DNA of 64,000 bases, from NCBI GenBank assembly GCA_037389465.1, contig JAZARR010000200.1:2673501-2737500 (forward strand), written 5' to 3'. Source of the stretch: Baylisascaris procyonis (lineage: Eukaryota > Nematoda > Chromadorea > Rhabditida > Ascarididae). Below, in pieces: positions 42,340 to 56,252 of this stretch. Numbering within the stretch: position 1 is the first letter of the stretch; each line of letters begins with the position of its first letter. The position numbers and the translations under genes were made by a program. The notes beneath the pieces were generated by a model. That model did no database searches and was not told where the DNA came from. It worked only from the letters and a program-made list of their open reading frames with translations.

Positions 42340-43723
42340 AAATGGTTCGACTACCCTTTACATCCGATAACTCACTTGTATCATATATTTCTTGAGCGTT
42401 TCATTGTGATTAATGAAATGAAAAAAAAAATACATATTTTTCCCACTATGTGAGTTTTCTTCGATGAAATTTATTACGAAAAAAAAATTCAATAACGCTA
42501 AAATCCTTCAAAATCAGATAACTGCAATGGATATGCATCGATAAGCGAAATGATAGAAAAGAGACAAAACATCAAAAAATGCGATAGAATTTTTTTTTTT
42601 TTTTGATAGATGATTTGTTATCGGTGTACTGATGTGTTATTTTTGTCAGGAATGTTCGCGTTATATGATGATGATAGATACATCATTCTAAATATTTTAG
42701 AATTTCTTTTCCGATCGTTTTTTTTTCTCAGAGAGCCAAAATAGAATAATCGTTTTTTCAATGAAAAAAAAAAACAACTGCTGCAATTTCGAGAATTATT
42801 TCAAAATCGTAGTATTGATGATTTTGAAACGATTTTAAGCAATGAAATAAATTTTTTACTCGAAGTAATTTTTCAAAAATCAGTAGCGATATTTTGAGTC
42901 TCTTAGCATTTCATTTAGCGAAGAAGAATTTAAACAAAGTCAAATCTTTTTTTTTGAAGATTGATAGAGAAATTATTAAAAAAAATTTTTTTTACAGAAT
43001 GGACGGAAAAAAAATTTTATTCACGTTTTTCGTCAATAAAAGAATTTGTTGCAAATGAAAATGAAAATATGCTCAGTTGTGAACGTGAAAATTTCAAAAA
43101 AATCCGACCGATAAACTCTCAGTATTTTTCCATTTGATTGCATATGTGAAATAGAAATGGTATGCCGGTAAATATTGAACATTATTGAAAATGAAAAGAA
43201 AAAAATTATCTGTATGTTTGCAATTGAAGAAGAACTGTTTGTTCATCCAATACTGAGAGAAAAATTGAGAAATGAAAGATGAATAAAACTCGGAGTCGAT
43301 ATGAAACAGTTTCATTATAACTCTGTGTAATGTAGATCATCGATTCTCTATATTATTTCATTATATCAGCTTAAGCGATTTTCAAGTCAATTTTTAATGA
43401 ATTGAAAAAAAAATAATTGATTTTCAAAAAAATTTCTGAACAATTCCCTAAAATTTCCATTTTTAGAAAATTTCCCATAAAAGCAATAACATCAATTCAT
43501 TCCATTATTAAGCATTGAAAGGACAGTGAATAATGAAACACTGAAAAGATTATCGACAATATAAAAGATTTAAAATTAAAAGGAATTCTTTTGAAAAAGA
43601 ATGCATTCATAAGATTAATTCATTCGTTCGTTAAAACAAGAGCATATTTTGTATGTTGAATACATTGGCGATCAAAGAGTACAATTACGAAGGAATATGC
43701 TAAATTTGGAGATAGAGCCATAC

Positions 43724-43725
<2 letters not shown>

Positions 43726-43804
<79 letters not shown>
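43726..43804. repeat. (AT)n microsatellite
   Basis: This is a pure AT run of about 79 bp in the A-B intron. Confidence 0.99.
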
Positions 43805-43807
<3 letters not shown>

Positions 43808-46800
43808 GTAATTGCATTTATTAGTGCTGAATACATTCCATCTATTTTTTTGTAGTGAACATTTGCAAAAATAGGAACTGGATGCACAAACAGATTGACG
43901 ACTGATTGCGACTAACAAGTTAATTAAAGGAATAAAATGGCAGGAAAGGAGGAGAGTGGGAGTTGTGAACGGAGGGCGGAAGGGTGTCTACTTATTCAAA
44001 AATTGTTGAAACAAACATATAAATATCGATATACGTATTTCAACAACATTCAAGCGAATCCAGAAAGATTGGTGGTTGATGAAGAGGAAGTCTGATTTCA
44101 TTACACTTGATTTATCCTTGTCCTCCCTTTCGCATCTCCCTCGTCTCACTTATTCTTTTCTGCCCGTGCACTTAATAACATGAAATAGAAGCGATAGCCA
44201 TTCGAAATGCAAATGGCTCTAGCTAAGCAGTCTGTCGAGAAAATAGATAGATTCACGTGAGGGAACTGCTGTAGAACGTAGAGCCAATAGGAAAATAGAA
44301 CCGAAAACTTTGGCACACAAGAAGCAATGCTGATGAAAGTTGTGTACTTTGCTGGAAGATACGAAAAATAAATTAGTAATCACGGTGATTTCAAGAATTA
44401 ATTTACATAAGAAAACTTCAAGCGCCTCAAAACGAGTACACTCGGACCAACGTTGATAACGAGAACAATTTAATAGCAATTATTTAGCAGCAATATTTTT
44501 AAAGAATGTTGCACATCGAAGGGAGAAAATTATGCGACAAAGAAAAGAAGAAAAAAACAGAATATTTAACTCACTATTTCACTATAGAATACTGCTTTAT
44601 CAGTTTTATCTAAAATACAATCCACCGTGAAATTGTTGTGAGAATTTAAATTTTTTTTTTTGCGAAAATTTTCAACCATCAAATTTTTTATGAAAATGAA
44701 AAAAAAAATTCGCACATTTCGCTACAACGAAAGTGCCCATGACTTGTATTATGCAAATTTTCGTCCATAAAACAGAATTCTTTCGTTATCCGGAAAAATG
44801 AGCGTTATTCTAAGACCAATCCCTGCTATTACTGTTTGAATGATTTTGTGAACTTTTGGGAAAGCACATTATGATAGCGCAAATGCCCGCATGCCTGTTC
44901 GATTGGCAAATTCAATTTGTCAGTCACGTAAGATACGATAACGAAATTATGGGTCATTGATATCATCTATCCCTTAATTTTATTGCAGTTTAATTGTATT
45001 TCCTCAACTGAGCACGTCACCTTCTACATTATATTAGTCAAATAAAGGCTTTATAAAATGCCTAATTCAATTCTATATTCATCCATTTTTAGCGATTAGT
45101 TTCACGTCAAAGATTTTTATGATTGATTCAATCAGTTCTTGGGAAAATGCGCCACTATGCGCATTTTGCTTTTTTCTTAGATTTTCAAACGAACGATAAT
45201 TGAAAGGAATGAAAAAGTGCAAATTTTAGATACTTTACTCAAATTTTTTCCTCCTTTTACTTTCTCACGATGGAATTCACTGTTTCGATATAATAGAAGT
45301 GCACTATATGGATGTAATCTTTCAAGAAATCACTTAAAATAGAGATATGAACCTCAAATGCGATTAGCTTAAATGAAACAGATCTCGGAATATCCACGAA
45401 TAAGCGAAGCAATTTCCGCCAGTAACCAAGCAAAAAAAAAAGGTTCATTCTAAATTGTCGAGATGGCGCGAGATTTTCACACTTTGACTTCTTTAGATTC
45501 CTATTTCATGTTACGTAAACACAGACTGTCAACAATGATTCTCTATTATACACTCAATATAAAATTCGTTGCAAAAGTTGTAGCTTAAAATTTGCATACT
45601 CCGCAATAATGGAATCTATAAGGCTATCATCATCGAAAGACTTGAAGAATTCATTATCGTTCGCATTAATCTTTCATTTATCTAGTGATAGCTCTAGCCA
45701 TTTCAATTGTAACAACAAATAATTTCCTATCTAAGGCAAAAAAGAGTAAAAGATTGGGTAAATCTTTTGGATAAACATGAAGCTTGAATGAAAACAACAA
45801 CGAAACGATTACGAAACAAATATGAATTCACCTGAGATAACTATTGAATTTTTTTTAAAATTCTCTTGAGAATACAAGTTAAGTCATGATATCTGTTTAT
45901 TAGTGGAACTATTTGTGAAAAAAAAATATAGAGGATATTACTTTACTGCAACTGGTGTTACTTTATTGCAGAAGTATAGTAATACTGTTGAAGTTAATAA
46001 ATATACTGATTTGATAAGCGATATAAAACAACAAAAAGTGCAAATATGAAAAAAAATCTACATGAAATTTTCGATTAAAAAATGCTAAAAAGAATAGTGG
46101 ATAATTTTGGAGTTCAACTTTTTCATTTTATATTTTCCATATTTAACTAAACCCTAAATAGCCATAAGGATAAACTCTAATAGTGCATAGGTAAAATTTG
46201 CTCGCATATGATTAAATTAGTGACGCTTTAATTAAGAATAGGCGTAAAATTCTCGAAAAATCTGATCCTTAAGTTGGTTATCATCCTTTATCAAGCAATC
46301 ATAGTAATTTTATTTCAATGATATGTGAAGTTGCTCGATGCGTCTAAGCATACTTCATATCAGAAAATTTTCGAATTCCATAATTCAATCCTCATACTTT
46401 TATAACATGAAACTATTAGATCGCATGACTGATTGTTCATATTACAACACGCACATTGCACACTTAAAATGTGCACGTAAACATTCACTTCTGCTAGTGT
46501 CTTTTATATGAAATTCTTTTCTCATGCATTAAAGAGCAATAATATTATTAAATAACAAAAACAATGACAATAATAGTTATGATAATAGTAATAGTAAAAA
46601 AAAATACTAATTGGAATGGATGAAATTACTACTACTATCATTGATAGTAACATTAATAATAACAGCAAGAATATTGAGAAAATTTTTGATAAAATTATTG
46701 ATAATAAATGTAACAATAAACGTGCATTTATTTTACTTATTTGCAAGCAATGTGGTTACCGCCGTGCCAATCACGTACAATACAGCATTTCACAGTTCTA

Positions 46801-47136
46801 TGTATTGTCACGTTCATCATGACGGTAACCAGTAAGGCTGCACACTTCCTTCTTCAACTGGCAAACAACAACCACTTACTGTCATTGGCCAATTTTAGTG
46901 CTTTCCATTACACTATCGACATAACGATAGCATAATAGAAAGAGTGTAATTATTTTTGAAGGAAAAACATAAATAGTTGTTCATTGATATCCTATACTGA
47001 GGAGATAAATAACAATATAGAAATTAAAAAATATATACGAGAAGCTATGAAAGAAGTACGAGAAGACACGACTGAGAAGAGAGGAATTTTCAATGAGAAA
47101 AGAGAAGATTTAAGGAAACAGAGGATTAAAACATAC

Positions 47137-48246
47137 CTGCCATATCCATTTCAATGTCCAATGTGAAGAGAGCTGTGAACGAAGCCAAAAGAATTCAGCA
47201 GATAGATTCAAATCACGATAGATTCCAACCATCGAAGTAGCCGTATATAATAATTCATACAATTTCAACCATATACTACTACGCTGTTGTAGTTTTTGCG
47301 GTATATTAGTTGGCCAAGAGTTGTGTCCCACATAGGTATGTTCAACCATCTCTTCATTTCCTTTCACTCGTGCTCTCATACTTAATTTCTCTTCCTTTAT
47401 TCTTTCTATATTTATATCTAACGTTGCCAGCTTGCCGCTACTTGATGGCTTTTCCAAGTATGCCTCTTCATCATCGAATAAATACGTCGTTCTCTTGCAC
47501 GAATGATCTTCCAAATGACTATTTGATCGTTTCTTTTTTTGCATACTCATTGATGCACGATCCGATGAAGACGACCGACAGTTGAATTTACCGATCTTAT
47601 TGCATCGCAATGGCGCACCTGAGAGAATACCGCCACCTTTATGAGAAATATTCGATATAGGTATACCATATGCTGTTCTCGATGATTTGATGTTAGTAGT
47701 AAATATTTTACTACTGCATGGTTTACATTTTGATAATGGATAGACACCATTTGAATTCGATGATATCACGGTACAATTATTGCCAAACGTATTTTTTAAT
47801 GGGGAAATATGTGAATTGCTCGATTGTATCGTTGGAGACATAAATAATGAACGATGTGGCAACTGGCCACGATAATCATGGAATATAGAATTGCCATAGT
47901 CGATTGATGCTCTCATATGTTGAGTATTATTTACTCGATTAGCGTTATCCGTATCGTTAATACATTTTCGTGTACGTTTGCAGGCTAATTCGATGAATGC
48001 TCTATTATAAGAGAGTCGAGGATAGGAATTTGATGAAATTAATGAAGCAGATGAAAGATCATATGATCTCAACGTATTACGATTGATTAAATCGTCATTA
48101 TTGATCGATGATATTTCGAGTGCTGTCGTTCGATAACCATTAAACTCGAATGGAAAATTCGAACCATAAGAAAGTTTCTTCTCGAATTTTGGCGACAGAT
48201 CACGAGTATAAGAATGAATATTGGTCACACTAAATCTTCGTGGCAT
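47137..48246 (-). CDS. Large 370-codon exon: PKA-C alternative N-terminus or nested gene
   Basis: This is the longest non-repetitive ORF in the window. It starts at an ATG in MPRRFSVTNIHS, with an in-frame TGA about 30 nt upstream, and runs 370 codons to LKWIWQ, where a perfect donor CAG|GTATGT follows in phase 0. Without splicing it would stop eight codons later. The N-terminal two thirds are Ser/Asn-rich and low in hydrophobics. There is a basic stretch (MQKKKRSNS, HSCKRTT), an acidic patch (FDDEEAYLEK), a charged helix-like region (IERIKEEKLSMRARVKGNEE) and an aromatic C-terminal part (WLKLYELLYTATSMVGIYRD). The phase fits exon B of PKA-C, 11.4 kb downstream on the same strand, giving a kinase with a 370-residue extension. 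Alternatively it is one exon of a nested gene whose other exons I cannot find. No domain is recognised. Confidence 0.6.
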
Positions 48247-48410
48247 TCTTCTAGTGACTGCCGAAGGAATAGATCACATCCGGCAAAGCAGTGTGCCGTT
48301 TACGTGAAACTCGCTAATCGGCAATAAATCAATCAAAAACTTAATAGAGACGAAGTTTTTAGTTGTAGTTTTATTGTTTTTGATCCTCTTTCTCTCGATA
48401 AGCGAGCAGT

Positions 48411-48420
48411 TATATATAGT
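48411..48420 (-). promoter_or_regulatory. TATA-like element upstream of the 370-codon exon
   Basis: The minus strand reads ACTATATATA, about 165 nt upstream of the ATG at 48246 and in a normal position for a TATA box with a short 5'UTR. It supports the 47137-48246 block being a first exon rather than an internal one. In AT-rich DNA the motif alone is weak evidence. Confidence 0.3.
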
Positions 48421-48655
48421 GCGAGTATAACAGTACACAAATGTGTAGCTCCAAAACGTTCAATGGACACTGGTCAAAAATGACCACATGGAGAACAAGG
48501 AAACAAAGTGGACAAAGGGGAGGAAGTGTCGCGCAAATGACGCACACACTCAATGAATTCGACTCATTGGCATTAATTTTCGCACATATGGATGGCCTTC
48601 GAAATTATATGAACGCCGTCGATACTCGCGTCATAGCGCAGTAGAGTACACTTAC

Positions 48656-49006
48656 CCTGTCAACGACTGAATAATGTCCAGCTGATTCCACTGAGTGACC
48701 TTCCGGTAGTGACCAGTAGAGTACGTTGACTAAATGATTCAAGGAGACATGCACGCCACCGAATAACGAATCAGCCAAACAGTAGCATCCATATGTGTAT
48801 ATTAAATAATTCACGAAACGGTCGCTTTCTGATGCAAAGTGGTTAGCGAATAGGAAAGCACTGCGGCAACTCTGCAGGAAGACGGGTGTCGCCACAACAT
48901 GATTTGATATGCACAGACTGTCACCTACTAACGTTAGACGATCAGACAAAACGTAGAAAGCACGTAATAGAGAGTGTGATAAAGGTTTCATTATTAAACA
49001 TTCCAC
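48656..49006 (-). CDS. Unidentified coding exon, 112-117 codons
   Basis: An open frame runs from ATG at 49006 (MECLI) or the in-frame ATG at 48991 (MKPLSHSLLRAFYV) to VESAGHYSVVDR, where a near-perfect donor AGG|GTAAGT follows in phase 0. Base composition is closer to coding than the surrounding intron, with balanced use of all residue types. It contains mildly hydrophobic stretches (FVNYLIYTYGCYCLADSLF) and six cysteines, but no clear signal peptide or full membrane span. It lies about 410 nt upstream of the 370-codon exon on the same strand. Its phase 0 end could join PKA exon B; it cannot join the start of the 370-codon exon because of the in-frame stop there, unless an internal acceptor is used. 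I do not recognise the family. Confidence 0.5.
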
Positions 49007-52000
49007 GAGAAGATAATCACAAAAATTTGTGATGATTGTGTAAACGTAGAGAAAATCAGAAAATACTTAGAGATCAATTGTATCGTTCGTTTGTTGTTAG
49101 ACTGCTAGAGTAGTACATATGATATGTGAAAGTTGTACTCAAAGAAATTAGATACGAAGAAGAAGAAGAAAGTTCGAGAGACGTTGCGAAAAGATGAAAG
49201 AGGAAAGTTCGACCGGTAGGCGATGGCCTTTTTAGCTCTAATCAACCAAAATAACGACACAAGCATTCCTTCAGGGCATCATAAAAACAGTCGACATTTT
49301 CCCAAAAGCAAATTTGCATTAAAAAAAACAAAATGCTGAAGAGTTAGCATCGATTAGTGTCCTTATTATGCCAGGGGACAAGTCTGCTTTCAACTGCATC
49401 ATTGAATAGATCAAAACAAATACAACTATAACAGAAAACGCTTTCTCTATTGTTCATTGAAGTAATCTAGAATCATCAATTTTTCAATCTCAAGCATAAA
49501 TTTTACATAACAATTGATTGTGATTAATGAGAAAAAGATCTAATACAAGTAAACTTTAAGCATCCGTTAGTAACATTTTTTGAACTGTAATATAAGACGA
49601 TGAAATAGCAGCATTCAGGTAAAATTTAGGTAAATGCATGTGAAAAATTCATTTATAATATTTTTTTAATGTAAATCAGCATGATCTTCTAAGTTATATG
49701 GTTGTAAAAAATTGAGTGCGAAATATTTCTATAACGTATCATCGTCCTAGATCATCTCTAACAGCTGAAATTGTAAGTTTATCCCTTCGCTCTTATATAG
49801 AACTTATTCGCTTTGCTTACATTTTTTATCCTATCCTCCTTTAACAATCAAAATTATATTGGAACTAACTTCTTTGGGAAAAAAAAACGCATAAAATATA
49901 AGAAATTAAGCTAACATAGAAAGGTTTATGAAGCAATGAGAAAGCGTTGCCGTCTTTGTAAGCTTTGAAAGCTTTCATAATTCCTGCCTTTGTATCACTA
50001 TTTTTATAGATTTCTATTACAAAACAAAAGCTCATAATTTAAGATAAAATGCATCAAATATTCCACGATACTCTACAGTAGTAAATTAATAAAGAAGAAA
50101 AAAGAACAGCAGATGTAGATGATTCAGTATTACTGAAATAGTAAAATTAAGTGCGAGAAGAAAAATTTACTTCTCCATTTACGCTTATATCCTTATGTGA
50201 ATATTATTTGATATAAAGATGTAAACCTTTTTTTTTAACGAATTTTTATCGCTGCTTACTTGTTTTTAATGCGTTTTTTTTCGCGCGAATTTCGTCTGCA
50301 AAAGTGCATTGTGGCGACGACAGCATGTCTGTTCATATATATGTATGCTTATGGTTATCTATAGCGCAGTTAAGAAGCGATGACCACTGACCAGTGATGC
50401 CAAAATTGCGAAATTTTATTGATATAATGACCAACACAGCTACTCTGCCATAAGTAATATTAATTCAACAACTTCGAAAGTAGTAGAAGGCATTCAAAAG
50501 CGATAGAGATGCACATGCATTTAAAGTTGGTCAATTTCTTAAAAGTTTTTCCGGTCGTGATGCAAATAAAAAAAATGAATCTTCCAAGAGAGGTTTATGC
50601 AAACTTTTGAGTCAATCGAAGACATCTCCTCTATCTTTTATCGCTTGGCAACTTAGGGAACGAGTTGTTCAAGAAGGAGGAAAGTAAAATCACATATTGT
50701 GCCAGTTTCTCCAATCTACTTTCTTAGTTCCATTTGCGAACACATCGGAATTGGCTCAGAAGCGAGATGGAAGCAAGCTAACTACTATGAGTTGCTATCA
50801 GCCATTGCTTAGAGTGATATTTGAAGTAAGAAATGAGGTAAACTGCCTTTAAGACTGGTATCTGCATAAATGAGCGCTAGTAATGCAACGATAATGCGAA
50901 GAAGAAAAAGCATAGAAATCGGCGCAAAATGCGTTTCTCAACTCTCTTCAAAGAACAATTGGCTTCATAAATTGTGTGCAAATTAAACAAAAAAAAAAAG
51001 AAGCAAGAGAATTTTTTAAACGAAAAGATTTCGCTTTTTCTTAAAATTAGTCTAATATAGAATGCAATCCAATCGGCTGCGAAAGCAAATTGGAAGTACC
51101 TCTCATTCTTTTTCAAGATGCTCGATAAAGCCGAAATTTGGTAGAGCAGGATCCTCTATGATGTAAATTTTTCAGAAATATTTCATATCTCCTTTCAGGA
51201 TACCGTTCACCTGAAACTACTTTGTACAGGTCGAAGTGTGCCTGGCTACAAAGGAAAGAGAGGGAGGAGAGGTAAATATGAATGAGACAGAGACCGCAAA
51301 TAAGTCACAACTTCAAAATGCTGGAATGATGATGTGGATAATATGAGGTTCTCGTCGTTCCAAAGAATACTAATTCATAGTAATGCGAGGTGCATTTTCC
51401 GCAAAACGTTTTTCATGGTACAAGCAATCCTTTCTAGGTCGCATAGGAATATAATGGTGTTAAAGTGTTTACGTTTGAAATCTCATAAGAAGCAGACATA
51501 CACCGACACATACATACATTCGCATTTGTGGTGGCGACACGCTTACGAATGGTGGACAGAAGGGCGATAATGTCGCACAATAAAGACAACAAGAGAGAGA
51601 TTATAACAGAAAACGAAAAGAGGAAAGGAAAGAAAAAAGGGGAAAAATACATTTGAGAGACGATTGCCTCTTCGCGTTCATCTATTTTTAGTAACATCGT
51701 TTAGAGGACTCTTCGTTGACGTCGAAAAAATGCCACGCAATATATGCGCACTTCCGTTCGTTCCATCGTTAATTTTCTTTTCACACGAATCGACGGGTAA
51801 TATAGCACGATGTTTGATGCAAAAAATCGGGTTTTTCAACAATTCGGGTAAGTGCCAACGCTACCGGAAACCGTTTTTCGGCATCGTTTATCACGGAAAA
51901 CTCTGCCAACCTGCATACGAACGCAATTGTTAACATCCGCATTAAAGTGTCACTATTATTCGTTCATACCAATTCGAGTCTATGCACATTTTTCTGAGTG

Positions 52001-54660
52001 AATGGAAACTGTAATGACAAAAAATGAAAAGGAGTTGCAATTCCAAAGAAAAAAGCCAAGCACTTGAGGTTCTAGACTGCCTTAGCATCGTATCTGAATG
52101 CCAGTATTAGGGGCATTTCGTTTAATGTGCACTATTGCGATCCCATACATGCGCGTATGCACTTTTCGCGCATTTATGTGTCTATCTCGCTTCTTATGTC
52201 CTTTTATGCGTTCGTACTTTCAATTTTGAAGTCTCGATAGTTCCACCCTCGGCAGCTAGCTCAAGAGCCACTAAAACTCGGTCACCATATTATGTCATCA
52301 GTTCCAATTCGCAAATGTTAACTTGCGAATATGAACTGCACCAAAATCTCCTTTGGATCGCTACATAAGTTCGAAAGACGTTATGGATGTTTAGGATTGC
52401 ATGAAATTTTACATATAAAAAGAGTTCTAGAATAATATGTTGGCATGTGGCACGATGTGCTGGCATAAAACAGTTGCATCGCAAAACACAAGAAAATTGC
52501 ATGAAAAAAGTGACAGTACAGCTGGCACGATATGTGCTTTTCTACCTTAGCTAATCGAATCAACTGAGGGAGTAAATTTTCAAAGATTGATAAAACTAAT
52601 AAATTCATATTTCAATCCAATCATTCGCTTATGCAAATTTCCCAGTCTCTTATGTGCTTTCGGAAATATGCAAAAATGCTATTTATGAAACCGGTTGGTC
52701 TAAGAATGGACTGCAAAAGCGCATATCGCGCCAGCGTATTCAGTACTGCTCTTCGCTTCTTACCAAAAAATTTTCTATAATATTCCCAAAATTAATCATA
52801 ACAGTAATGAACGCTTTTTCGGCCAATAAATTTTTCGACGATTAACATCCCAATAATTAAGCCTTCTACTTCTACAGCATCAGAATTAGCTGCAGATTTA
52901 TAAAGCGCATTTTGTGCTTTTAACTTTTTGTGCCTTTTTGGACAAACTGACGACTGCGAACGCCTTCCAAAATAAAAATTGCCGATGCTCGTCTGAGCGA
53001 ATAACAAGCGAACTAATTGAAGCTGTTTATAGTCGATCACGAGCAAAATATATGCGACATTTTTCTGCACTCAATTGTTGATTTATTTATCTTATATTGT
53101 CACTTGGGAGTTTCTCGAGTATGTTTGAGAAATCAAATTGGCTCATATATAAGAAATCAAAGAATAGATATGTAAAATACGACGAATTGAAATAGATGGA
53201 ATATAAAACCAGTAATACGCCGTCAACAATAACGAGTGAAGAGGAATGAAATATCGCTCAATTTGCATTGTATTAAGAGTATACAAATTTTCTTGTATCA
53301 TTATTTAGTTAAATCTCAAACTTAAATTGTATATCGATATTTGGTCATCAATAATTTCAATAAATGAATTTTAGCAAATTTCTCCAAATCGAAGAATTAA
53401 AAAATTTTTTTTTCAATAATTGCTGATATTTAATAGACATAATTGAGTTGAAAATATTTCGAAGCATATGTGGTATCAGCAAATTACAAATTGCAGAGTT
53501 TAAAAATCTATAGATAAAATTCTCCCGAATCGTCGTATGGAAACGTATTTGCAAATTGATTGAACGAATAAAAATGAAAACACATTTGCATATTTGAATA
53601 AATACTTTTATATTCTTTTATGAGTGACGACTTTGTTCGAGAGCGTTCTATCATTGTTTTTGTAAACTCTAGCAAGCGGATTGCAGTGCATAAACAAAGA
53701 AAGCCACATTTATAGTAAAAACTCGCATTCCGCTCACCTTAATTTATTACGCGATTCACCTCACATGACATAGGGAAGAAATGAACTGAGAAACTGAGAA
53801 AATTTCGGAAAAAAAAACGAACTGAAAGGACGCTGAGAAAACGGAAACAACGTGAAAATTTTCCATTTCAATAGACGAAGACATAAAAAAAAAACGTCGA
53901 TTATCTACTAATTTTAGCATCAAGTCAAAATTTGTCCCACTTAAAATGCCAAACGTATCACAATAACAGCAAAAATTGTCGAAAATAATCCGAAAAAAAC
54001 CTAAAAAAAGATTTTTAGTAAAAATATTCGGCATACAATTCATAAAAGAAAACTGTATTTTTCGATATTAAAGCGAATTACTTAATCGGTGATATAAGAC
54101 AAGGAACGCGAAGGGTTCTTTTTGGCATATTTTATGCAAATTTATTTCAATTTCATGAGGCGGGTATGAAAGCTAAGCTTCCAATCACTTTTGCACTTCA
54201 TTTATGATTTAAAAGTATCGGTGTAAGAAAAAAAGAAAGTGGAAAAACGCGTAAGAGTTAGCGCGATATGTGCCTTTGCATCGTGCTCATACGAACAATC
54301 AGCTGCATAAAGTTAACAAAAAAATAACGGAATATGCAAAAACAACGGCTCCATGCTTTAAATAACCCGATTCTCCATGGAAACTTCGAAAAAAAAATGT
54401 CCGCAGCAAATCTTTCGGGAATCGATGAACCAATGTGAATTATGGGATTTGCGGAATAGAAAATTACAAGATAGAATTATTGAACGAGAATCAATGTGAC
54501 TCTCAACAAGTTCCACAAACCAATTCTAGTAATTTATAAGTTGACGCCCACAGAGTAAAGAGGCATACTAAACATTCCTCAAGAAGGAGGCAAATATTTC
54601 CATATTTGAGAAGGAAATCAGCAAAATCGCAAATTGATGGAAATATTTGTTTGAATAAAG

Positions 54661-54801
54661 GCTCTAGGATACATTCGTCTGGAACAAGTTTCATCTAAGA
54701 CAGAAGGTGCATTCACTTGAAATTTAAACGCTCTAGCATATTTTTATCTTGGACAGATGTCACCTAATAGGTAGCAGTTGCATCTCCTTAAAACTTCAAC
54801 G
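54661..54801. repeat. Degenerate 70-bp tandem duplication
   Basis: Two diverged units begin GCTCTAGGATACATT (54661) and GCTCTAGCATATTTT (54730). Both continue TCT-G-A-A, CA-CTAA, GCAT, CTT-AAA and end AACG, with a period of about 69 bp. There is no coding signal. Confidence 0.8.
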
Positions 54802-56202
54802 TAAAATGTGAATGGAAAATAGTGCAATCAAAGCAGATCAACGGCTAGCTATTGAATGAATGAACGAGGAATGAGAGAAAAAATATTTTTAAAAAATCGG
54901 GAATGTGCTAAAAATCCTGTCGTAAATCATTTCATTTTTCAACATTCCGGTGAGTAATAATCGATTTAAATGGAATAAAAATCGCTTCCTTAAGTCTCCA
55001 AGGCTATTGGGTACTTCTCGAAAGTCAATATCATTACTTGTTGACGTTTCTGCTACATTTCAATTACTTCGATCGCTTTATCATCAACTCACTATTTATG
55101 TATTCTCTAACTGAAATCAAATAATTTTTGCGTCACAACCTGAAATGGAAGGTAGGGGGTAGAAGTAGGGGGAGAGGGCTTGGGAGAAAAGAGTGAAAGG
55201 ATCGTAGGTAATACAAATCAAAAATCTATCCATACTATTTGAATTTGAATATCAGTCACTAATTTTTGCAATATGGAATTATTATGTAAAGTGAAATTGA
55301 AATTGAATCCCCCTGTCATCTATATATTGCATCAAGCTCGCAAATGATGCATTCATTCGTTTATGGTGGCAGTACAAATCATCATTTTCAGACATCAGCT
55401 ATGGAATATTTCTCGCAAAACGACGGATCCATCCAACGCGAAAAGTGACAGCTCGGATAAACGTGCGCCAGAAGGCACCGAGGGGAGTAGAGGCTTAGTA
55501 AAAAAAAAACCAAAAAAATTGATATAAGCATTTCAGTGTAGCCAGCACGATACGCGTTTTCTGCGTTGACCTCATTATCAACCTTTATAACTACTATTTA
55601 TGAATATTAAACACAAGGAGTAACACAGAAACTAGACCACTGCCTCCTCATCATTCTTTTATAGATGGGAAAAAAGGATGTAGGAGGGTGAAGGAATAGC
55701 GGAACAATAAATAGGCCTACCACATCATATTTTTGTGGGAAACGCAATATAGAGATGAAAGTGACTTCAAAAGTTACCATCGATATCAAACAATATGGCT
55801 CATCAGCCCACTTCGAAAAGCATGAAGAAATGGAAAATAATTTTCCTGCCATTTTTTTGAGCTTATAGAAATGCATCAGAACATTGTCCATAGAGACTCG
55901 AATACGATGAAAACTCCAAAACTAGGTTTAAAACATAGGAATCATAGTTGAGATTCGTTCTACCCTAATAATCCAATTGCCGCAGCCGAGATTGGAGGGC
56001 TAGGAAAGAGATTGCCGTTGCAAAGTTATGCTGTTGCAATTTCATTAAATCTATTAATGCTATTACGACCTAAATCATTAAGATCTGTAGAATATTTTTC
56101 GGCTTTTCAATATGCAAAATTATTTATCTGCCCCAAAAATAACACATTAAATGCCTCTGATTCATGCTGTTAATAAATAAAGAAAAAAACAAAGAAATTA
56201 CT

Positions 56203-56203
56203 A

Positions 56204-56234
<31 letters not shown>

Positions 56235-56235
56235 A
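56203..56235. repeat. (TAAA)n short array next to exon A donor
   Basis: About eight TAAA units begin 17 nt inside the intron that follows PKA exon A. Confidence 0.95.
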
Positions 56236-56252
56236 ATTAATGTTTAACAAAC

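Larger units (their letters stand above)
35758..56252 (-). other. 20.5-kb intron between PKA exons A and B
   Basis: The intron is unusually long for a nematode. It hosts the alternative first exon at 38.3 kb and the coding blocks at 47.1-48.2 and 48.7-49.0 kb, all on the same strand as PKA. It also holds AAAT and AT arrays, a G-quadruplex candidate at 42.3 kb, and most copies of a recurrent 20-nt motif between 50.6 and 55.6 kb. The rest (for example 38.9-41.3, 43.9-46.5 and 49.1-56.2 kb) shows no gene I can support. Confidence 0.7.

Noticed and set aside
46522..46835. Leu/Ile/Tyr-rich ORFs on both strands
   Set aside because: The underlying AAT/ATG-rich simple sequence explains them.
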